DNA of 64,000 nucleotides from Brasenia schreberi (lineage: Eukaryota > Streptophyta > Magnoliopsida > Nymphaeales > Cabombaceae): assembly GCA_036023115.1 (NCBI GenBank), contig JAYKKT010000086.1, forward strand, positions 13,159,501 to 13,223,500. The letters are read 5' to 3'. The notes under the pieces are model-generated. The model saw nothing but the letters and a program-made list of their open reading frames with translations. It did not search any database and was not told where the DNA came from. This document shows, piece by piece, positions 1 through 12,507 of the stretch. The translations under genes and the position numbers were made by a program. Numbering within the stretch: position 1 is the first letter of the stretch; each line of letters starts with the position of its first letter.

Positions 1-300
1 TATCATTAATGGTTATATATTTTTTATGTTTTTTACAGGTATAAGATACATTTCCTTGAGCTTGTCAAGTTCACATAAATCTCTAGGAACTTTTCCATAT
101 AACTTTCACTTTTATGAGTACAAAAAATGAAGAGAATTATATTTCGGTGTTATGTGAGAGAGTTATCTACTCCAAACAAATACCACGTGTTATCTGTAAT
201 CTGTGAATTGAATTTGGTGAATGTTATTCAAATAATTTTTACCAATATGAAAACTTTTTACATACACAACAAATAACCAAAAATATTGAATATTTTATTG

Positions 301-1450
301 TAAAGTTAGTAAGGAATAAAGAGATGATGAGTGCATTTGTTGTAAGTTGGAGGAAGGTCATTTACTCAGTAGATGAGAGCAATTACCAAGATGCAGTGGA
401 AGTAATAGAATTAAATTACAAAAAAATTCTCATTTTACTCTCTTACGTTAAACAAGAGTAGTTAGATCTACATAAGAAGTGAATTGTCTCGGTATGGACA
501 AATAGGGTCATTTATTATGGTAGTCAAACAATTAATAAGTGTATGAATTTGGTTGTCAATGTATTCATATCATCTAATATTCTTCAAAAGTAATAATGAT
601 TGTATTCATATTTCTGAGGATGAAAAGTATTCATATAAGGTTGAAAGGATTCATTGGTACCATAATTGACAGATTTGACACAATTTGAAAGCAGTTACAT
701 TCATTGATAAATTATAGATTACATAATTGAAGAAGTCATTTGAGAAACTAACCATGCGTTACATTAATGTGACAAAAGAGCTTGTTGTCGACCTTAAGAG
801 AAAAGTATCACGATGCACTCTTGAACTTATTATAAAAGACTACAATAATGTGGAGATGGTAGGTTGAGATATAAGAACATTTCATTATAATTGGTTATGT
901 TCGCATAGTCTACCTTATGCCCATAAGCTCAGCCTTTTGCTTAAACGTAGTTGTTCTATAGAATTGTCAACTATTGATCCATTTTGAAAGAATGTAAACA
1001 ATGAGGAAGATATCACATTGACTGTTGATCAAGTAGGAGAAGATGCGTTAACATAATTGAAGAAGTCATTTGAGAAACTAACCATGCGTTACATTAATGT
1101 GACAAAAGAGCTTGTTGTCGACCTTAAGAGAAAAGTATCACGATGCACTCTTGAACTTATTATAAAAGACTACAATAATGTGGAGATGGTAGGTTGAGAT
1201 ATAAGAACATTTCATTATAATTGGTTATGTTCGCATAGTCTACCTTATGCCCATAAGCTCAGCCTTTTGCTTAAACGTAGTTGTTCTATAGAATTGTCAT
1301 CTATTGATCCATTTTGAAAGAATGTAAACATTGAGGAAGATATCACATTGACTGTTGATCAAGTAGGAGAAGATGCAAGAATATCTATGGAGATCTTTTG
1401 GAAGAAGTTGTAAAATCATCCACAATACAAAAAAATTGTTAAGATATTGG
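301..1450 (+). pseudogene. MULE / FAR1-like transposase relic
   Basis: Broken plus-strand reading with many stops. Pieces resemble the C-terminal half of plant Mutator-like/FAR1-type transposases: SAFVVSWRKVIYSVDESNYQ from about 331, then VWTNRVIYYGSQTINK near 492, VERIHWYHN near 639, and YAHKLSLLLKRSCSIELST near 915 followed by DPF-KN and EEDITLTVDQVGEDA. The last block matches the SWIM-like 'CAHEL...PIPL..IDPFWK' region in order and spacing, with key Cys and Trp residues lost. The order of motifs is what supports the call. No terminal inverted repeats were found, so the element's ends are unknown. It is non-functional. The family assignment is from memory of the motif pattern, not from a search. 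Confidence 0.6.
721..1380. repeat. 330-bp tandem duplication
   Basis: Bases 721-1050 are repeated at 1051-1380 with only a few substitutions visible (for example GTCAACT versus GTCATCT, and AACAATGAGG versus AACATTGAGG). The unit starts ACATAATTGAAGAAGTC and covers the SWIM-like part of the transposase relic, so the duplication happened inside the dead element and is recent compared with the decay of the coding sequence. Confidence 0.95.
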
Positions 1451-1474
1451 ACGAGTAGTGGATCTCAACCCCAA

Positions 1475-1600
1475 AAAATTGTGGGTCCTCTGTTGGTTAG
1501 CTCCGTTAGCAGGGGACTCAACTCACAAGATGAAGATTGTGAATTTGATACCTTTTGCATGCGTACCTGGCTTAGGACTCCCTTTCGTAGACAAAGGTTC
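1475..1600 (+). mobile_element. possible tRNA-derived SINE fragment
   Basis: The segment contains GGTTAGCTCCGTTAGCAGG followed by GGACTCAACTCAC, then GCATGCGTACCTGGCTTAGG and ACTCCC. The same order (GTTAGCTCAATAGCAGCG, AGCTCAACTCC, GCATGCGT, GGCTTCGGCCTCC) occurs at 17.1 kb, and the last part at 60.4 kb. The first two blocks look like RNA polymerase III A and B boxes. Boundaries are uncertain and no target duplication was found. Confidence 0.35.
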
Positions 1601-1780
1601 TACTAAATACTTCACCAAGTCCCTTGGAGTCCATCTCCCACAAAAGATGGTATTTGTGGTTACAGTGTTACTTCTAATTCCCAAAAAACATTCTAAACAA
1701 AAAAACATAAACAAAGCCATATAGACAAATGTTATATCGTATTGACCGATAAAATGCAGTAATATCAGATAGTGGTACAT

Positions 1781-2523
1781 GAATCAGTATGGCTCAAGTA
1801 CTTGTATCATTTTCTGTTGTGGTATAGTATGACGTCTTCAAGCCACACAATGCGAAATTGCAAATTTTGCCTTTTTAAAACATTTAAATTAATTTTTATT
1901 TGATATTTCCAGTCATAAGTTGCTGCTTTGAGGAGGTCAACCTCTGTTTGCCTCACTCAAATTCAGAATAAAATCTAAAAATCTATAAGAATATCCTCAT
2001 ACTTCCGAAAAAATTACGTATAATTAGATCCCTTCACTTTAATTTCACCCAAGTTGACTCTTCCTCACCCTAAAAGATTTTCTTGGTCCACCACCGAGCA
2101 TGTTCTATTCTAAAAGTCATGCTCGAATACCAAAATGAAAATCGAAATCATAGAGTAAACGTAGTTCCAAATTCCAATTAGGATCTACCGTTCAAAGCTA
2201 TTTAAGAAGCGGTTCGCCAGTGCAAGGGTTCATGTAAAAGAAAAGGACATCTCTTGTGAAACATTTCACACCCTCGGGAGGAGAATTGGATTATCTCGAG
2301 TTGAGATAATTCTTTCTCCTTAAAGCAGCTCAAGTTGATGCGGCGAGGCCAATATATATATCATAATTAGTTTAGCAATGAAATTATTAGGGACGCGTGC
2401 TGATCACTTGTCGATTTTCATTTTCCTCCCCCTTTTTGTTTCTTGTGTGTGTGTGTGCCATTTGTTAATTTTGTTGATTACAAACATCTTGATCTTAGTA
2501 ACTCTCTCATTGGACATTTTCAG
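1781..2523. other. no gene recognised (upstream of polygalacturonase relic)
   Basis: AT-rich sequence. I looked here for the missing first exon of the polygalacturonase (signal peptide and the usual N-terminal Asp-rich motif) and did not find it. It ends in a good acceptor, CATTTTCAG, at 2523. Confidence 0.5.
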
Positions 2524-5500
2524 GGCATTTACTAAAGCTTGGAATGCCGCTTGTGCGACCTCTGGGAGTCCTACGCAAGTAATCCAAAACAAAAAATATC
2601 TCGTGGGGCCTCTCTCATTCAAGGGCCCATGCAAGAACACTGGCGATTTCACTGTGAAAATGCAAGGCATAGTGAAAGCTTAACTTGTTCGAGGGCCAAG
2701 AATGGATCCTGTTTGCTTACGTAAAAAACCTAAGGCTAATTGGAACTGGAACTTTTGATGGTCAGGGCACATCAGCTTGGCCCCTCAACCAATGCTCCTT
2801 CAAGTCAAAGTGCAAGATCTTACATGTTGTAAGTTTGTTTGGTTCTGCTTAAACTTTTATACACATAGTCATTACATGAGCATGTAGGTGGTGAATTTTA
2901 AGAGCGAAGGACAAATTAAGAGAAGAATCATCAAATTTACAAACAATATGACAAACCACAGACAAGACTTGTCGGCTTTGGAGCGAGGGATTTCTTCTTT
3001 TCCTATAGAGATCGGATACACTTAACCCAATCCCAAACAGCTGCGACCAATGGGTGATGGAAATTCAAGGAGTAAATCTTGCTCCACATCAAACTCCAAC
3101 AATAAAATAACTTATTATGTCAATTAAACATTTTTTTTGTTAGTGACATGACATGATTCTTTATTACGTGGGCTTTCAATCTAAATATATTTTCAATTTC
3201 ACAATGAAATGCATTTTGATGAGAAAGGCAAGAAAAGTTTATGCTAAAGCAAGAGTAGTAGTTGTTCTTAAGGACTCTTTACAGGAATATGAGGTTTTTC
3301 ACCTATAATCAGGAAGTACTCTTGAGTAGCAAGGGAAAGCAGAATCATATAAGCATTAGCTTCAGCCAGGTCCAGTGTGGTTGTTTGTAGCTTATTATTT
3401 TTGTATGGTTTTACCATAATTAGACATGCATCCAAGGATAAATGTGTGCATGTTCCCGGTCGAGATTCACGGTAGCAAGGCTGATACAAAACGCTCCATT
3501 TTTAGGTAAGTGCAACTCAGCATCATGGTGATGATGATAACAACAATAATGATGATGATAATAATAATAAGGTACAATACTGTTCCTTGTTGAAGATAAT
3601 TGACTGGTTTTGGTGTTGGTTGTTGTTTTGGCTTAGTCGCTCAAGTATCTACATGAACAACACCTTAATTGAAGGAATAACATCCTTGAACCCCAAGTTC
3701 TTCCACATAGCTCTCTTGAACAATGACCGGTTCTCGATCCAAAGCATCCAGATCACCGCACCAGAAGACAGCCCGAACACCGACGGCATCCACTTTGAGG
3801 GGTGTAATGGTGTTAAGATTCTAAAGAGCAAGATTGGCACGGGCGACGACTGCATCTCTGTTGGACATGGAAACGCTGATGTATATGTGAGCGACGTCAG
3901 TTGCGGACCTGGCCATGGTATCGGGTACATACATGCATACATCATGTAGAAACCCTTAGCATTCATATTTTTGGATGACTTGATATACCAGGAAAGATAG
4001 TATGCTATCACACTTTTATTGTCATTCGGTTTCTTTGAAAAGTAAATCCGGATGAATTTAGATAGTGTGGCAACTGCTCTAAGAGACTGTAACTAGAACC
4101 ATATTTATGTGTTCAACTCCATTTGAAAAGTAAGCAGTCTTGCAAGTCGGCTTGGCCATTGGCTCGAGGGAAAAGGATCCTAGGCTCAGACTCCGCGACG
4201 TCAAGCTCTTCTAATACAAGACGTGAAAAGTTGGCGGATACATAACTAGCAGTACTTTGTTTAGCTCTCTCTGTTTAGGTCAAAAAAGGTAGTTAGAAGA
4301 AACAGTAAACCATTATCTTGTTTTTTAAGTTTAAAAGTGACATTATAGTGGTACCTAAAAATTTGTTTAGCCAACTCCTCCTAGTGTGAGAAAAAATTTC
4401 GTTTTCTTAATTTGTTGCTTGTCAAGGGGAACTTGTTGTCAAGATTCTGTGGCCTCGACCCAAGATCTCCGGTAATGGTACCAACGGACAGCAGTAAGGA
4501 GAAACAGTCATTGTCAATTTGTGTTTTCGTCTGTTTCATTTGCTCTTTTCACCTTTCAGCGCAAACTAATAGATTTTAGTTTCAGGCTTCTCTAGAAAAG
4601 GACCAGATGTTCAATGAGTTGCTCTGCTGGGTCAAATAATTATTGAAATTCTCTTGGAACCCATTGCCAAAATGCCTGGGATCGAGTGACATCTTCAAAA
4701 TCATGATCTGGCAACAAACTCTCTGGCACTCAAATAATATGTGCTTTTGACGCTAGCTTAGATCATTATCTCCTAGATCACCTGCTCCAGCCACTATAAT
4801 ACCTTGAGAAATAGAAGTTTGCAGCTGTACCTGTTACATGAGATGACATGACAAATGGTTTTTGGTGCTATGTCATGATCTCCTAGATCACCTGCTTTGG
4901 CTCAATCTGGGGAAAACTGAATTGTATTGCTGTAAATAGTGCATTCACTAGCTAACCAACATGCATTGACATACTAAGAGCACAGATTAATGAAACTTAT
5001 CTCATCCTCTCTGTCTCTCTCTCAATGACTAATATGTTTAGTCTAACTTTGTGTCAACCAGTGTGGGAAGCCTGGGCAGGTACGGTTACAAGAAAGATGT
5101 TAAAGGGCTGGTTGTAACTCACTGCAACCTCACCGGCACCATGAACGGTGTCAGAATCAAGTCATGGGAGGCGTCTCCGGTCATCACCTCCGCCAGAAAC
5201 ATGACCTTGGATCACATCATACTCAATCACGTCGGTAACTCCATCATCGTCGATCAGAACTACTGTCCCTTCAAAACTGCCTGCGCCAAATCCGTAAGCT
5301 TCTTCTACAACATCTTGTTCTTCTCTTCTTGTTTGCATCATTATAATTAGATTTCCAAAACTGCCTGCCAGGGTCCTAGCCTCGGAGTTTCGTACCTTTT
5401 AAATCCGAGTACAAACCTCCTTCGCTGTCATTTTCGAGATTTTTATTACGTAACATAATGAAGGCAGAATGCTCCTTGATGATAATATTCTTTGTAGAAT

Positions 5501-6592
5501 TCCCCTTGATGGAAACTAATGGTCATGGCTACATGCCATTTTGTATATGAAGAGAAGGAGATAGACTGAGGGTGCTACCTCTTTCTGGCAGACCATAAAG
5601 CTTTTTAGCGTGCAGTGATAATTGGTCATGAAATCTATTAGAGTGGGGTTATGCATGATAACATAAAATATAAATACCTTTGTTAATTTTCTGAAATTTG
5701 GGTGGGTCGAGAGGCTTCAGCTCCGCTGAATGTAGATATGCACCTCTCTCTCCCTCTCTCTCTCTCTCTACGTATCTATGTACCTATCTGTCTATCTTTC
5801 TTTATTCCTTTTTTAATTTATTTGTTCTAAATGCTAACATGAAATAAGCTCGTCGCCCAACTCACCTAGTATGGGCGAAGATTGGTTTTGGCTTCCTTGT
5901 CGGAAAAAGGTGACGATGATTACAACTTCAACTAAAAATCTTCAAGGTTTGCAGCATTCCGGTTCTCATATGCTTGTCAAAAAGCTTATCGTCTGATAAT
6001 TATAATCAAAGCAACTGTATTTGAGAAGAGAAATAATCTGCAAACTTGGTTCCGTTATCGTTTTCAGTACGGAACTGGATTCGAGGTAAAACTGTCAATC
6101 ACACTATATAGACGTTTGCCCTTTAACAATTTCATGGAAAAGTTTAAAAGCCATTCTTTGTACCTTAAACTCTTTACTAAAGTTGATTTTTAAATTAGGG
6201 ACAAGAAGTTTTTTGTCAGAAATTTTTATAATGAGTAACTTTGAGGTAAACCTTGAGTCTCAAGTGGGGATGGGAACACCATGGGTTAGGCCTCCTAATA
6301 ACCTAGAGTGACAGTTGCACCCAGTTAAGTACTAATCAATTTTTTCAAGCGGGTAGGCGCCATCTCGCGTTCAAATCAGTGATATCACATTTAGCAACAT
6401 CAAGGGGATCGCGTACTCGCGAGTACGCCGGTGGCAGTGAATCTGCACTGCAGCTCGGGGTATCCTTGCAAGAACATCAAGGTTAAAAAGGAGATTGATA
6501 TCAAATACAATGGCTACGGAGCCCCCGCTAATTCTTCCTGTCAATGTCAAGGCCTCCTACGGTGGGACACAGAACTCTTCTCCTGCAACTAA
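2524..6592 (+). pseudogene. polygalacturonase (GH28) pseudogene, exo-PG type
   Basis: GH28 enzymes hydrolyse alpha-1,4-galacturonan in pectin and are secreted to the wall. Four exon-like blocks with GT-AG borders: 2524-2828, 3637-3924, 5062-5293, 6357-6592. The reading runs AFTKAWNAAC, GTGTFDGQGTSAWP, SPNTDGIHFEG, IGTGDDCISVGHG, SCGPGHGIG, GSLGRYGYKK, NGVRIKSWEA, and ends CQGLLRWDTELFSCN with a stop. All four active-site motifs (NTDG, GDD, GHG, RIK) are kept. Breaks: about one extra base at 2680 giving a TAA; about two bases missing near 3646 (SLK then IYMNN); and a shift at 6411-6430 giving an early stop. The first exon with the signal peptide was not found. The block order matches plant exo-polygalacturonases such as those of pollen. 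I infer a pseudogene; assembly error at all three breaks is less likely. Confidence 0.88.
6411..6428. repeat. 18-bp perfect palindrome at a frameshift
   Basis: GCGTACTCGCGAGTACGC is its own reverse complement. It lies exactly where the last polygalacturonase exon changes frame: NIKGIAYS before it and TPVAVNLHC after it are in different frames. A templated or hairpin-linked repair event could have created both the palindrome and the shift. Confidence 0.85.
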
Positions 6593-7613
6593 TCAGCTGC
6601 TTGACTACAAAATTAATTTAATTGTATGAGTTTAATTAGCTCACTCGCTCGCATGAAACGAGTGCTCCAGTGCAGTGGTTAATTAGTACTTGCCGCACAT
6701 GACCAGACTTGGCCTCCGCCTTTTTATTGTTTTTTTTCTTTTTAAATTAAACACTTCTAGGACCTGGCCCAACAGTTGGGTTCTCATCCTATGTATTACT
6801 ATGACTGAAACTGATTAATGGAAGCAACCTATATGTGTGTGTGTAAAGCAACTGCGGTTATGGAAGAAAAATTGAATCTCTTCTAAACTAAGGCTTTCTT
6901 CCTGCCTTATAACTTCTTGTTTGTTTTAACCTGTAGGAAGTGCCTTTCAAAAGTTGCTACAACCCGCAATAAAAATCCAAGGCTGTTAGAAGCGGTCACT
7001 GTATTGTTCTCTTGATGCATTTAAACATCCAACTTAGCAACACCTTTGATGTGTAAGGCTCATCACCTTCTAACAACATGGTTAAATTGATTGAAGTCTC
7101 GCGATATGCCTCGACCAAATCCCACTCATCCTGTGTTCTTATGTACTAAGGATCTTTGTCGGTGCTCTCTACACTAGGGAGCTCTAACCTCGAACTCACG
7201 CGATATCTTGTGTTGGTCGGCCTAGGTCGTAATCCTAGCTTGATCTCTCTCCAGGATCCGTGTTCCTCATCTCCGATCTGCGGTTGCCCTCTAGCCACTA
7301 TGAAAGCAACAAGGTAGCACCTCCCATCTTCATTTTGAGCCAAGTTAAGGGATAATAAAGGCTATAGTTTCTACCTTTATCACGCCGCCTTGCGGCTTAG
7401 TACAACAGCCCATAGATTCCTGCTTTTAGATCATTTTTAAGAGATATTATCATTCATACAAAATTAGCAAATCAAAATCCAATAAATATCGTAAATAACA
7501 CATTTTTTCTTAATACTAAATATTTATTGGGCTAACAAGTATGAGCATCAATGAGCAAGTAAGACAATGTAATCAATTAAATAACAAATCACCTACTCTA
7601 AATTTCATTGCAT
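6593..7613. other. no gene recognised
   Basis: Between the polygalacturonase relic and the RTE fragment. Open frames here, such as a minus-strand one at 7146-7343, show no motif I recognise. A short (GT)n run lies near 6834. Confidence 0.4.
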
Positions 7614-8735
7614 GTAGATCTACTATTGAAGCAATTCGCCTATTGAGATGTTTTATAGAACATTTTACAGCAAAAAAATAACATTCACATGATATTTATT
7701 GATCTAGAAAAAGCCTACGATAGGGTGTGAAGAGATGTTCTTTGGAGAACCTTAAAAGAAGAGGTATTTCATTTATATACATAAATCTTATAAGGACGTA
7801 CGATATTTCAAAAACATGTGAGGATTCATGAAGGAATGACAGACTCCTTTAAAGTTAATATTGAGTTATATCAGGGATCAACTTTAAGTCTATTTTGATA
7901 AGTTAACAAAATATATTAAAGATGAAGTACCTTGGTGTATGTTATTTGCAGATGATGTGTGTTAGTGGATGAGTCTAAGGAAAAAGTTAATAGAAAATTT
8001 GAATTATAGAGAGAAACGTTAGAAAGTAAAGGCTTCCAACTGAGTAGAACAAAGACAATATATGGAATGTAAGTTTGATCATTTGGTACTTCAGAGGACA
8101 TAGAAATTAAGATTGACACACATTGCATCCCTCACAAGGAAAGTTTTAAATATCTAAGTTCAATTTTTCAAAGTGATAAAAAAATTGGAGAAGTTACACA
8201 TAGAATTAATGTCGGTTGATTAAAATGAAAAGGGGCATCAGGTAATCTATGTGATAAGAAGATATCATTAAAGTTGAAAGGTAAATATTATAAAGCAACA
8301 ATTAAATCTGTTATGTTTTATGTTTTTGATTGTTGGGTAGTTAATCATCAACATGTGCAAAAGATGTATGTAGCAAAAATGAAGATATTGAGATGGATGA
8401 ACGGTCATAGAAGGAAATACTGTATACATAATGAGGTTGTTAGAAACAAATTGGGAGTAGCACCAATAGAGGATAAAATAAGAGAAAATCATTTAAGATG
8501 GTTTGGACATATAAAAAAATGACCCAAAGATGCTCTCATAAGAAAATATGAAAAACTAGATTGTGAAAATATTAAAAGAGGAAGAGGACGATCACAAAAG
8601 TATTGGAAAAAACAATAAAGAATGATCTAGTTTATATTAAGTTAATTAGTATGGCACATGATAAGGCTCTATAAAAACAAAGAATTCATGTAGCTGACCC
8701 CATCTAGTATTAGAAAAGGGTTAGTTGTTAGTGTT
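7614..8735 (+). mobile_element. RTE-type LINE, 5'-truncated and decayed
   Basis: It begins near AGATCTACTATTGAAGC, which matches 31466 onward in the fuller RTE copy of this window, and follows that copy to the 3' end. Readable blocks: [11 protein letters not shown] near 7695, PWCMLFADDV near 7930 (the reverse transcriptase FADD box, still present), and LKGKYYKATIKSVMFY near 8275 in a plus-strand open frame to 8522. It ends CATCTAGTATTAGAAAAGGG followed by TTAGTTGTTAG, a degraded form of the (TTG)n tail. Many stops and frame changes; inactive. The endonuclease half is absent, as expected of a 5'-truncated LINE copy. Confidence 0.85.
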
Positions 8736-8876
8736 GTATGTAGACACGTGTAAACACATACAATGTATAACAAAAAGGAATCACATGAAAAATGTATGAT
8801 TTGAGGCATGATTAATGATGCATGAGCAAGTAGAAACATGAACAGATAAAGGTATGATGCATGCAAGAGTTAAAGA

Positions 8877-9105
8877 ATTACTTTTTATTTTTAGATTTTT
8901 TTATTTCTATTTTTAAGATTTTCTCAAATTTTCTATTTTTATGTTTTCTCAATTTTTATTTTTTGGATTTTGTAAATTTCCTATTTTTTGGTTTTCCTTG
9001 ATTTTCTGTTTTTTTTATTTTCTCAAATTTTCTATTCTTTAGATTTTCTTATTTTTTGGATTTACACAATTTTTTATTTTTGGATTTTCTAATAGTTATA
9101 TATAA
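8877..9105. repeat. T-rich imperfect tandem repeat
   Basis: Repeated variants of TTTTCTCAAATTTTCTATTTTT and TTTTTGGATTTTC with a variable period of roughly 25-35 bp. It lies between the RTE fragment and the Gypsy relic. The function is unknown. Confidence 0.6.
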
Positions 9106-9273
9106 CCAAGTTCTTGTGCTTGAAAGCACCTAAAAGATTGTTAGGACCAAGGTATGCCAAGAGGAGTGGGCCTTATAGATGAAGAAAATGGTCTCCAATA
9201 TATTAAACTTGTGGTTATTGTCGTCCAAGACCTCAGGATGTAAGTAAGGGGTCATGAAGGGTATGCTCTTGTA

Positions 9274-11900
9274 CTATGTGGTGGACTCAAAAAATAACAC
9301 ACTTTGAGAGCCTAAAAAGAATGGAATGATATTTACCTCAAAGAGACCTTCTATGACACAAAGCGGAGGACTTGTCTTGACGAAGTAATAGGGTTTGGGA
9401 GGAGAGTCAAAGTTAGTTGTATCACAAAAAAGGTGTGACATATCTTTTTCCATAAAAGGGGTAAGTGAGGATGTTGAGAAACCTATGAGGTTGAATATCT
9501 CCTTTTTTAAATCTTTTAAAGAAAGACGGTTGAAATCAAAGTCACTAGAGAGGGTCAAACTCTTTGACGAACATTGTAAGCTTATTGTTTAGGAAAGCAA
9601 GGGTAGAATCAAGGCCCAAAGAGATGTTCTAGGATACAAAAGAAAGGACTTGTCTCGACAAAGTAATAGGGTTTGGGAGGAGGGTCAATGTTTGCTCCTA
9701 TAGCAGTCTGGTGTGATACATATCTTTTTACATAAAAGGAGAAAGTGTGGGTGTTGGGAAACTTATGAGATTGAATATCTATCTTTCTAAATCTTTTAAA
9801 GAAAGATGAATGAAGTGAAAGTCACTAGAGAGAGGTCAAACTCTTTGATGAATATTGTAAGCTCATTGTTTAGGAAAGCAAGGATAGAATCAAAGAAATC
9901 CAAACTTGGGATGAGTGATGTTAGAGTATGTAGGAGGAAGTGTAATCTCTACAAAGAAATCAATAGGTGAAGGTTTTCTAGATATTGATCAATAAGGTTA
10001 GGGACCTGCTGAAACAAACGCTCATGTTGCAAAACCTAAAGAGACCTAACTATGGAGGAAGGGCTCTTTAAGGATGAAGGTATCGAGATAAGTAACATTG
10101 GTGAATATGACTATAATTTAGGATAAACAACTATAGGTGAATCTTCAAAAACTGAGACTTGAGATGATTGAGTTAGACTACAAGTTGGGATGAGATCACA
10201 ATAAGAGACTTGGCTTTTACAATTGAGAAATGGATCTCAAAAGACCCCATCATGGTTACCTTTATTAGCATCTAGTTCTTGTATGAGTATAAAAGTTTTT
10301 CTTGATATATGAGATCTTGAATTCTATATTTGAGTGTAAAGCAATCATCAATGTCAAATTTCTTGGGTCCTATGAAAACTGCAATATCGATCGAGGTACT
10401 GGACTTTGGTCTCAAGAGGGTTTGAGACTCGAGGGAGCCAAAGAAGGTCTCTCTAATTAGGATTTGTATAACCTCTTTCAATGATTGTTCAAGGAGAGTA
10501 AACTTTATGTTTGGAGTCTAAGTAGGGTTATAAGTTTTTCTCTCCATGTCTCTCATAAGTGTTATAGGTTCTTGCATTATTTTCTAGTAGGAAACCTAAG
10601 TTCCTCTCTTGTTGGTTCTTTAGAGGTCGTATCTTTCTTTATCAAAGTGTTGACATTGTTGCTAGGTTCTTGGGTCTTAATATCACTCTTCCTTTCTCTT
10701 AGGTTCTTGCTCCTAAGGAGTTCATGGTAGATATCTTAATATTCATTTCATACTATATTGCATATTCTATGAGTTCTTCAATGGTATTAATCTTTTACAT
10801 AACTAACATGGTTCTTAAGTTCTCCTTAAAAAATTTCATGATCATCATGACTATATGGATTCCATATATGGGTTTTCTAATCTTAGTCATGGTCATTATC
10901 TAACCCATAATAAACATGTGAGGATCCTATTGTTTCTTTTGTTTCAACTCTTTGAATACAGTTTTTCAATTGTACTTGAATCTATCCATGGAGAGGTTGG
11001 CTAGATCATTGATGTCTCAAAACTCATTCAAATATAAGCTTGAAAACCATTTAATGCTTCTCCTTTGATACTATAAGAAAACTAATGTATCTACTTATAG
11101 TTATCCTCCCTTCTTTTTAAAACCTTCTTGTTGAAAAAGTTGAGATGACTCCAAGAGTCTCCAAAACCATTGAATTTATGGAATTCCAGAGTTTCATCAA
11201 CCGAGTCAATTTCAAATCTCATTGGTAAGAAGTTTTTTATTTCATCTCTTTTTCTTTCTTCTCTATGGTTCTTTAGAAGTTTTGAATCATATTTTCATCC
11301 CAAATATCTTTTTCCTTAACTCATCATATGAATCATGATTTTTAAAGGTTTTAGGCTTATGGAACAGAGGATAATCTTGAGGGTATTTCTAGCATTATTA
11401 AGTGTATTTCGATCTAAAACTTTAGATTAGTTATTGCACAAGTCATCATGGTCTACATGAGTTGACTCTCTAAGCTAGTTTTCTTTTTCTAACATTTTCT
11501 TTTTCCAATATTTTTTCTCTTTTTTCCTTCTTTTCTTTTAAAATCCTAAAAAAACTTCATGTAATTGAGTCATGGGATCATTATCTAAATCACTAGAGGA
11601 GTTTGACTCATAGGTATTGAACTTGGATTTAGACTTTGACTTGGTTTAGACCTACAAAGAATTCTAGACTTAGTTTTGTATTTAGGACTTTTATCAAATG
11701 AAGATGAGGAAGCTAATCGGGATAGTCCCCTTAAAGTGAGTTCTAGATTCCTTTTTTGCTAGATGTGAGGTATAACTTCAATCTTAATATGGAGGATTTG
11801 ACTTTCTCATAGATTTGGATATTGTATTATATGGATGGTTCACGTTATTGAGAACAAGTCAAATATAAAGAAATAGATAACCAATGAGATATAGAGCACA
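9274..11900 (-). pseudogene. Ty3/Gypsy-like gag relic
   Basis: Minus-strand fragments with many stops. The clearest piece is at 10272-10400: KKFDIDDCFTLKYRIQDLIY, which resembles the 'DC..LK..IQDLI' block after the gag domain of plant Gypsy elements. Further up (10900-11100) the reverse strand reads LSMDRFKYN-KTVFKELKQK, resembling the 'FL.RFKYN' segment of gag, in the correct order. No LTRs were identified and there is no open frame of useful size. The assignment rests on short blocks and is moderate. Confidence 0.45.
9345..9900. repeat. 278-bp diverged tandem duplication
   Basis: GACTTGTCTTGACGAAGTAA at 9369 recurs as GACTTGTCTCGACAAAGTAA at 9647. The match continues through AATAGGGTTTGGGAGGAG, the AAATCTTTTAAAGAAAGA block and CATTGTTTAGGAAAGCAAGG. 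The two copies differ at many positions, so this duplication is older than the 330-bp one at 721-1380. Confidence 0.85.
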
Positions 11901-12426
11901 TACACAAAAAATGAACATTCCGAATAAAAGAACAACTCTAGACCTCCTTCGTCCCACCTGGTATGCCAAAAAAGAATTATATACAAATTTTAGTTTCAAT
12001 TAAGAACCAAGACATATGATATGATTCTTTAATATTAAATTTTCAATGTAAAATATAGAACTCAATTTAAGCTTCACTGGTGGTCGTCTATCCCCAACAA
12101 GGTAGGGTCAACCTACATATGCTAATAGTTGTCAATATATAGGTCTGAAAGAAATATATATGAGTGCGTGTATATATATATGAGTATCAAATCACATGCA
12201 AGCATCAAGAAGATGGGCAACCTTGTGAGGGTAATATTTGTTCAAGGGTCATAGATTATGAATCAACCAAAGAAGGTCCAGTTTTCCAACAACATGCAAA
12301 AAGAAAATCAACAATGTGCATATCTAAACCTATGATAAAATGATAATGTTGATATGATTGCAAAACCGATAGACACAAGCATACTTTTTATTGTTTCATG
12401 GCACAACAACAATAGTTATACGTCAC

Positions 12427-12429
<3 letters not shown>
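11901..12429. other. no gene; possible RTE tail trace near 12090
   Basis: AT-rich sequence. The stretch around 12087-12125 (TCTATCCCCAACAAGGTAGG, GTCAACCTACAT) faintly resembles the reverse complement of the RTE 3' end found elsewhere in the window, but is too diverged to call. Confidence 0.25.

Positions 12430-12502
<73 letters not shown>
12430..12502. repeat. (AG)n microsatellite
   Basis: About 36 uninterrupted AG units. Confidence 0.98.

Positions 12503-12507
<5 letters not shown>

Noticed and set aside
7146..7343. 65-codon minus-strand open frame
   Set aside because: No homology pattern, no ATG context and decayed surroundings.
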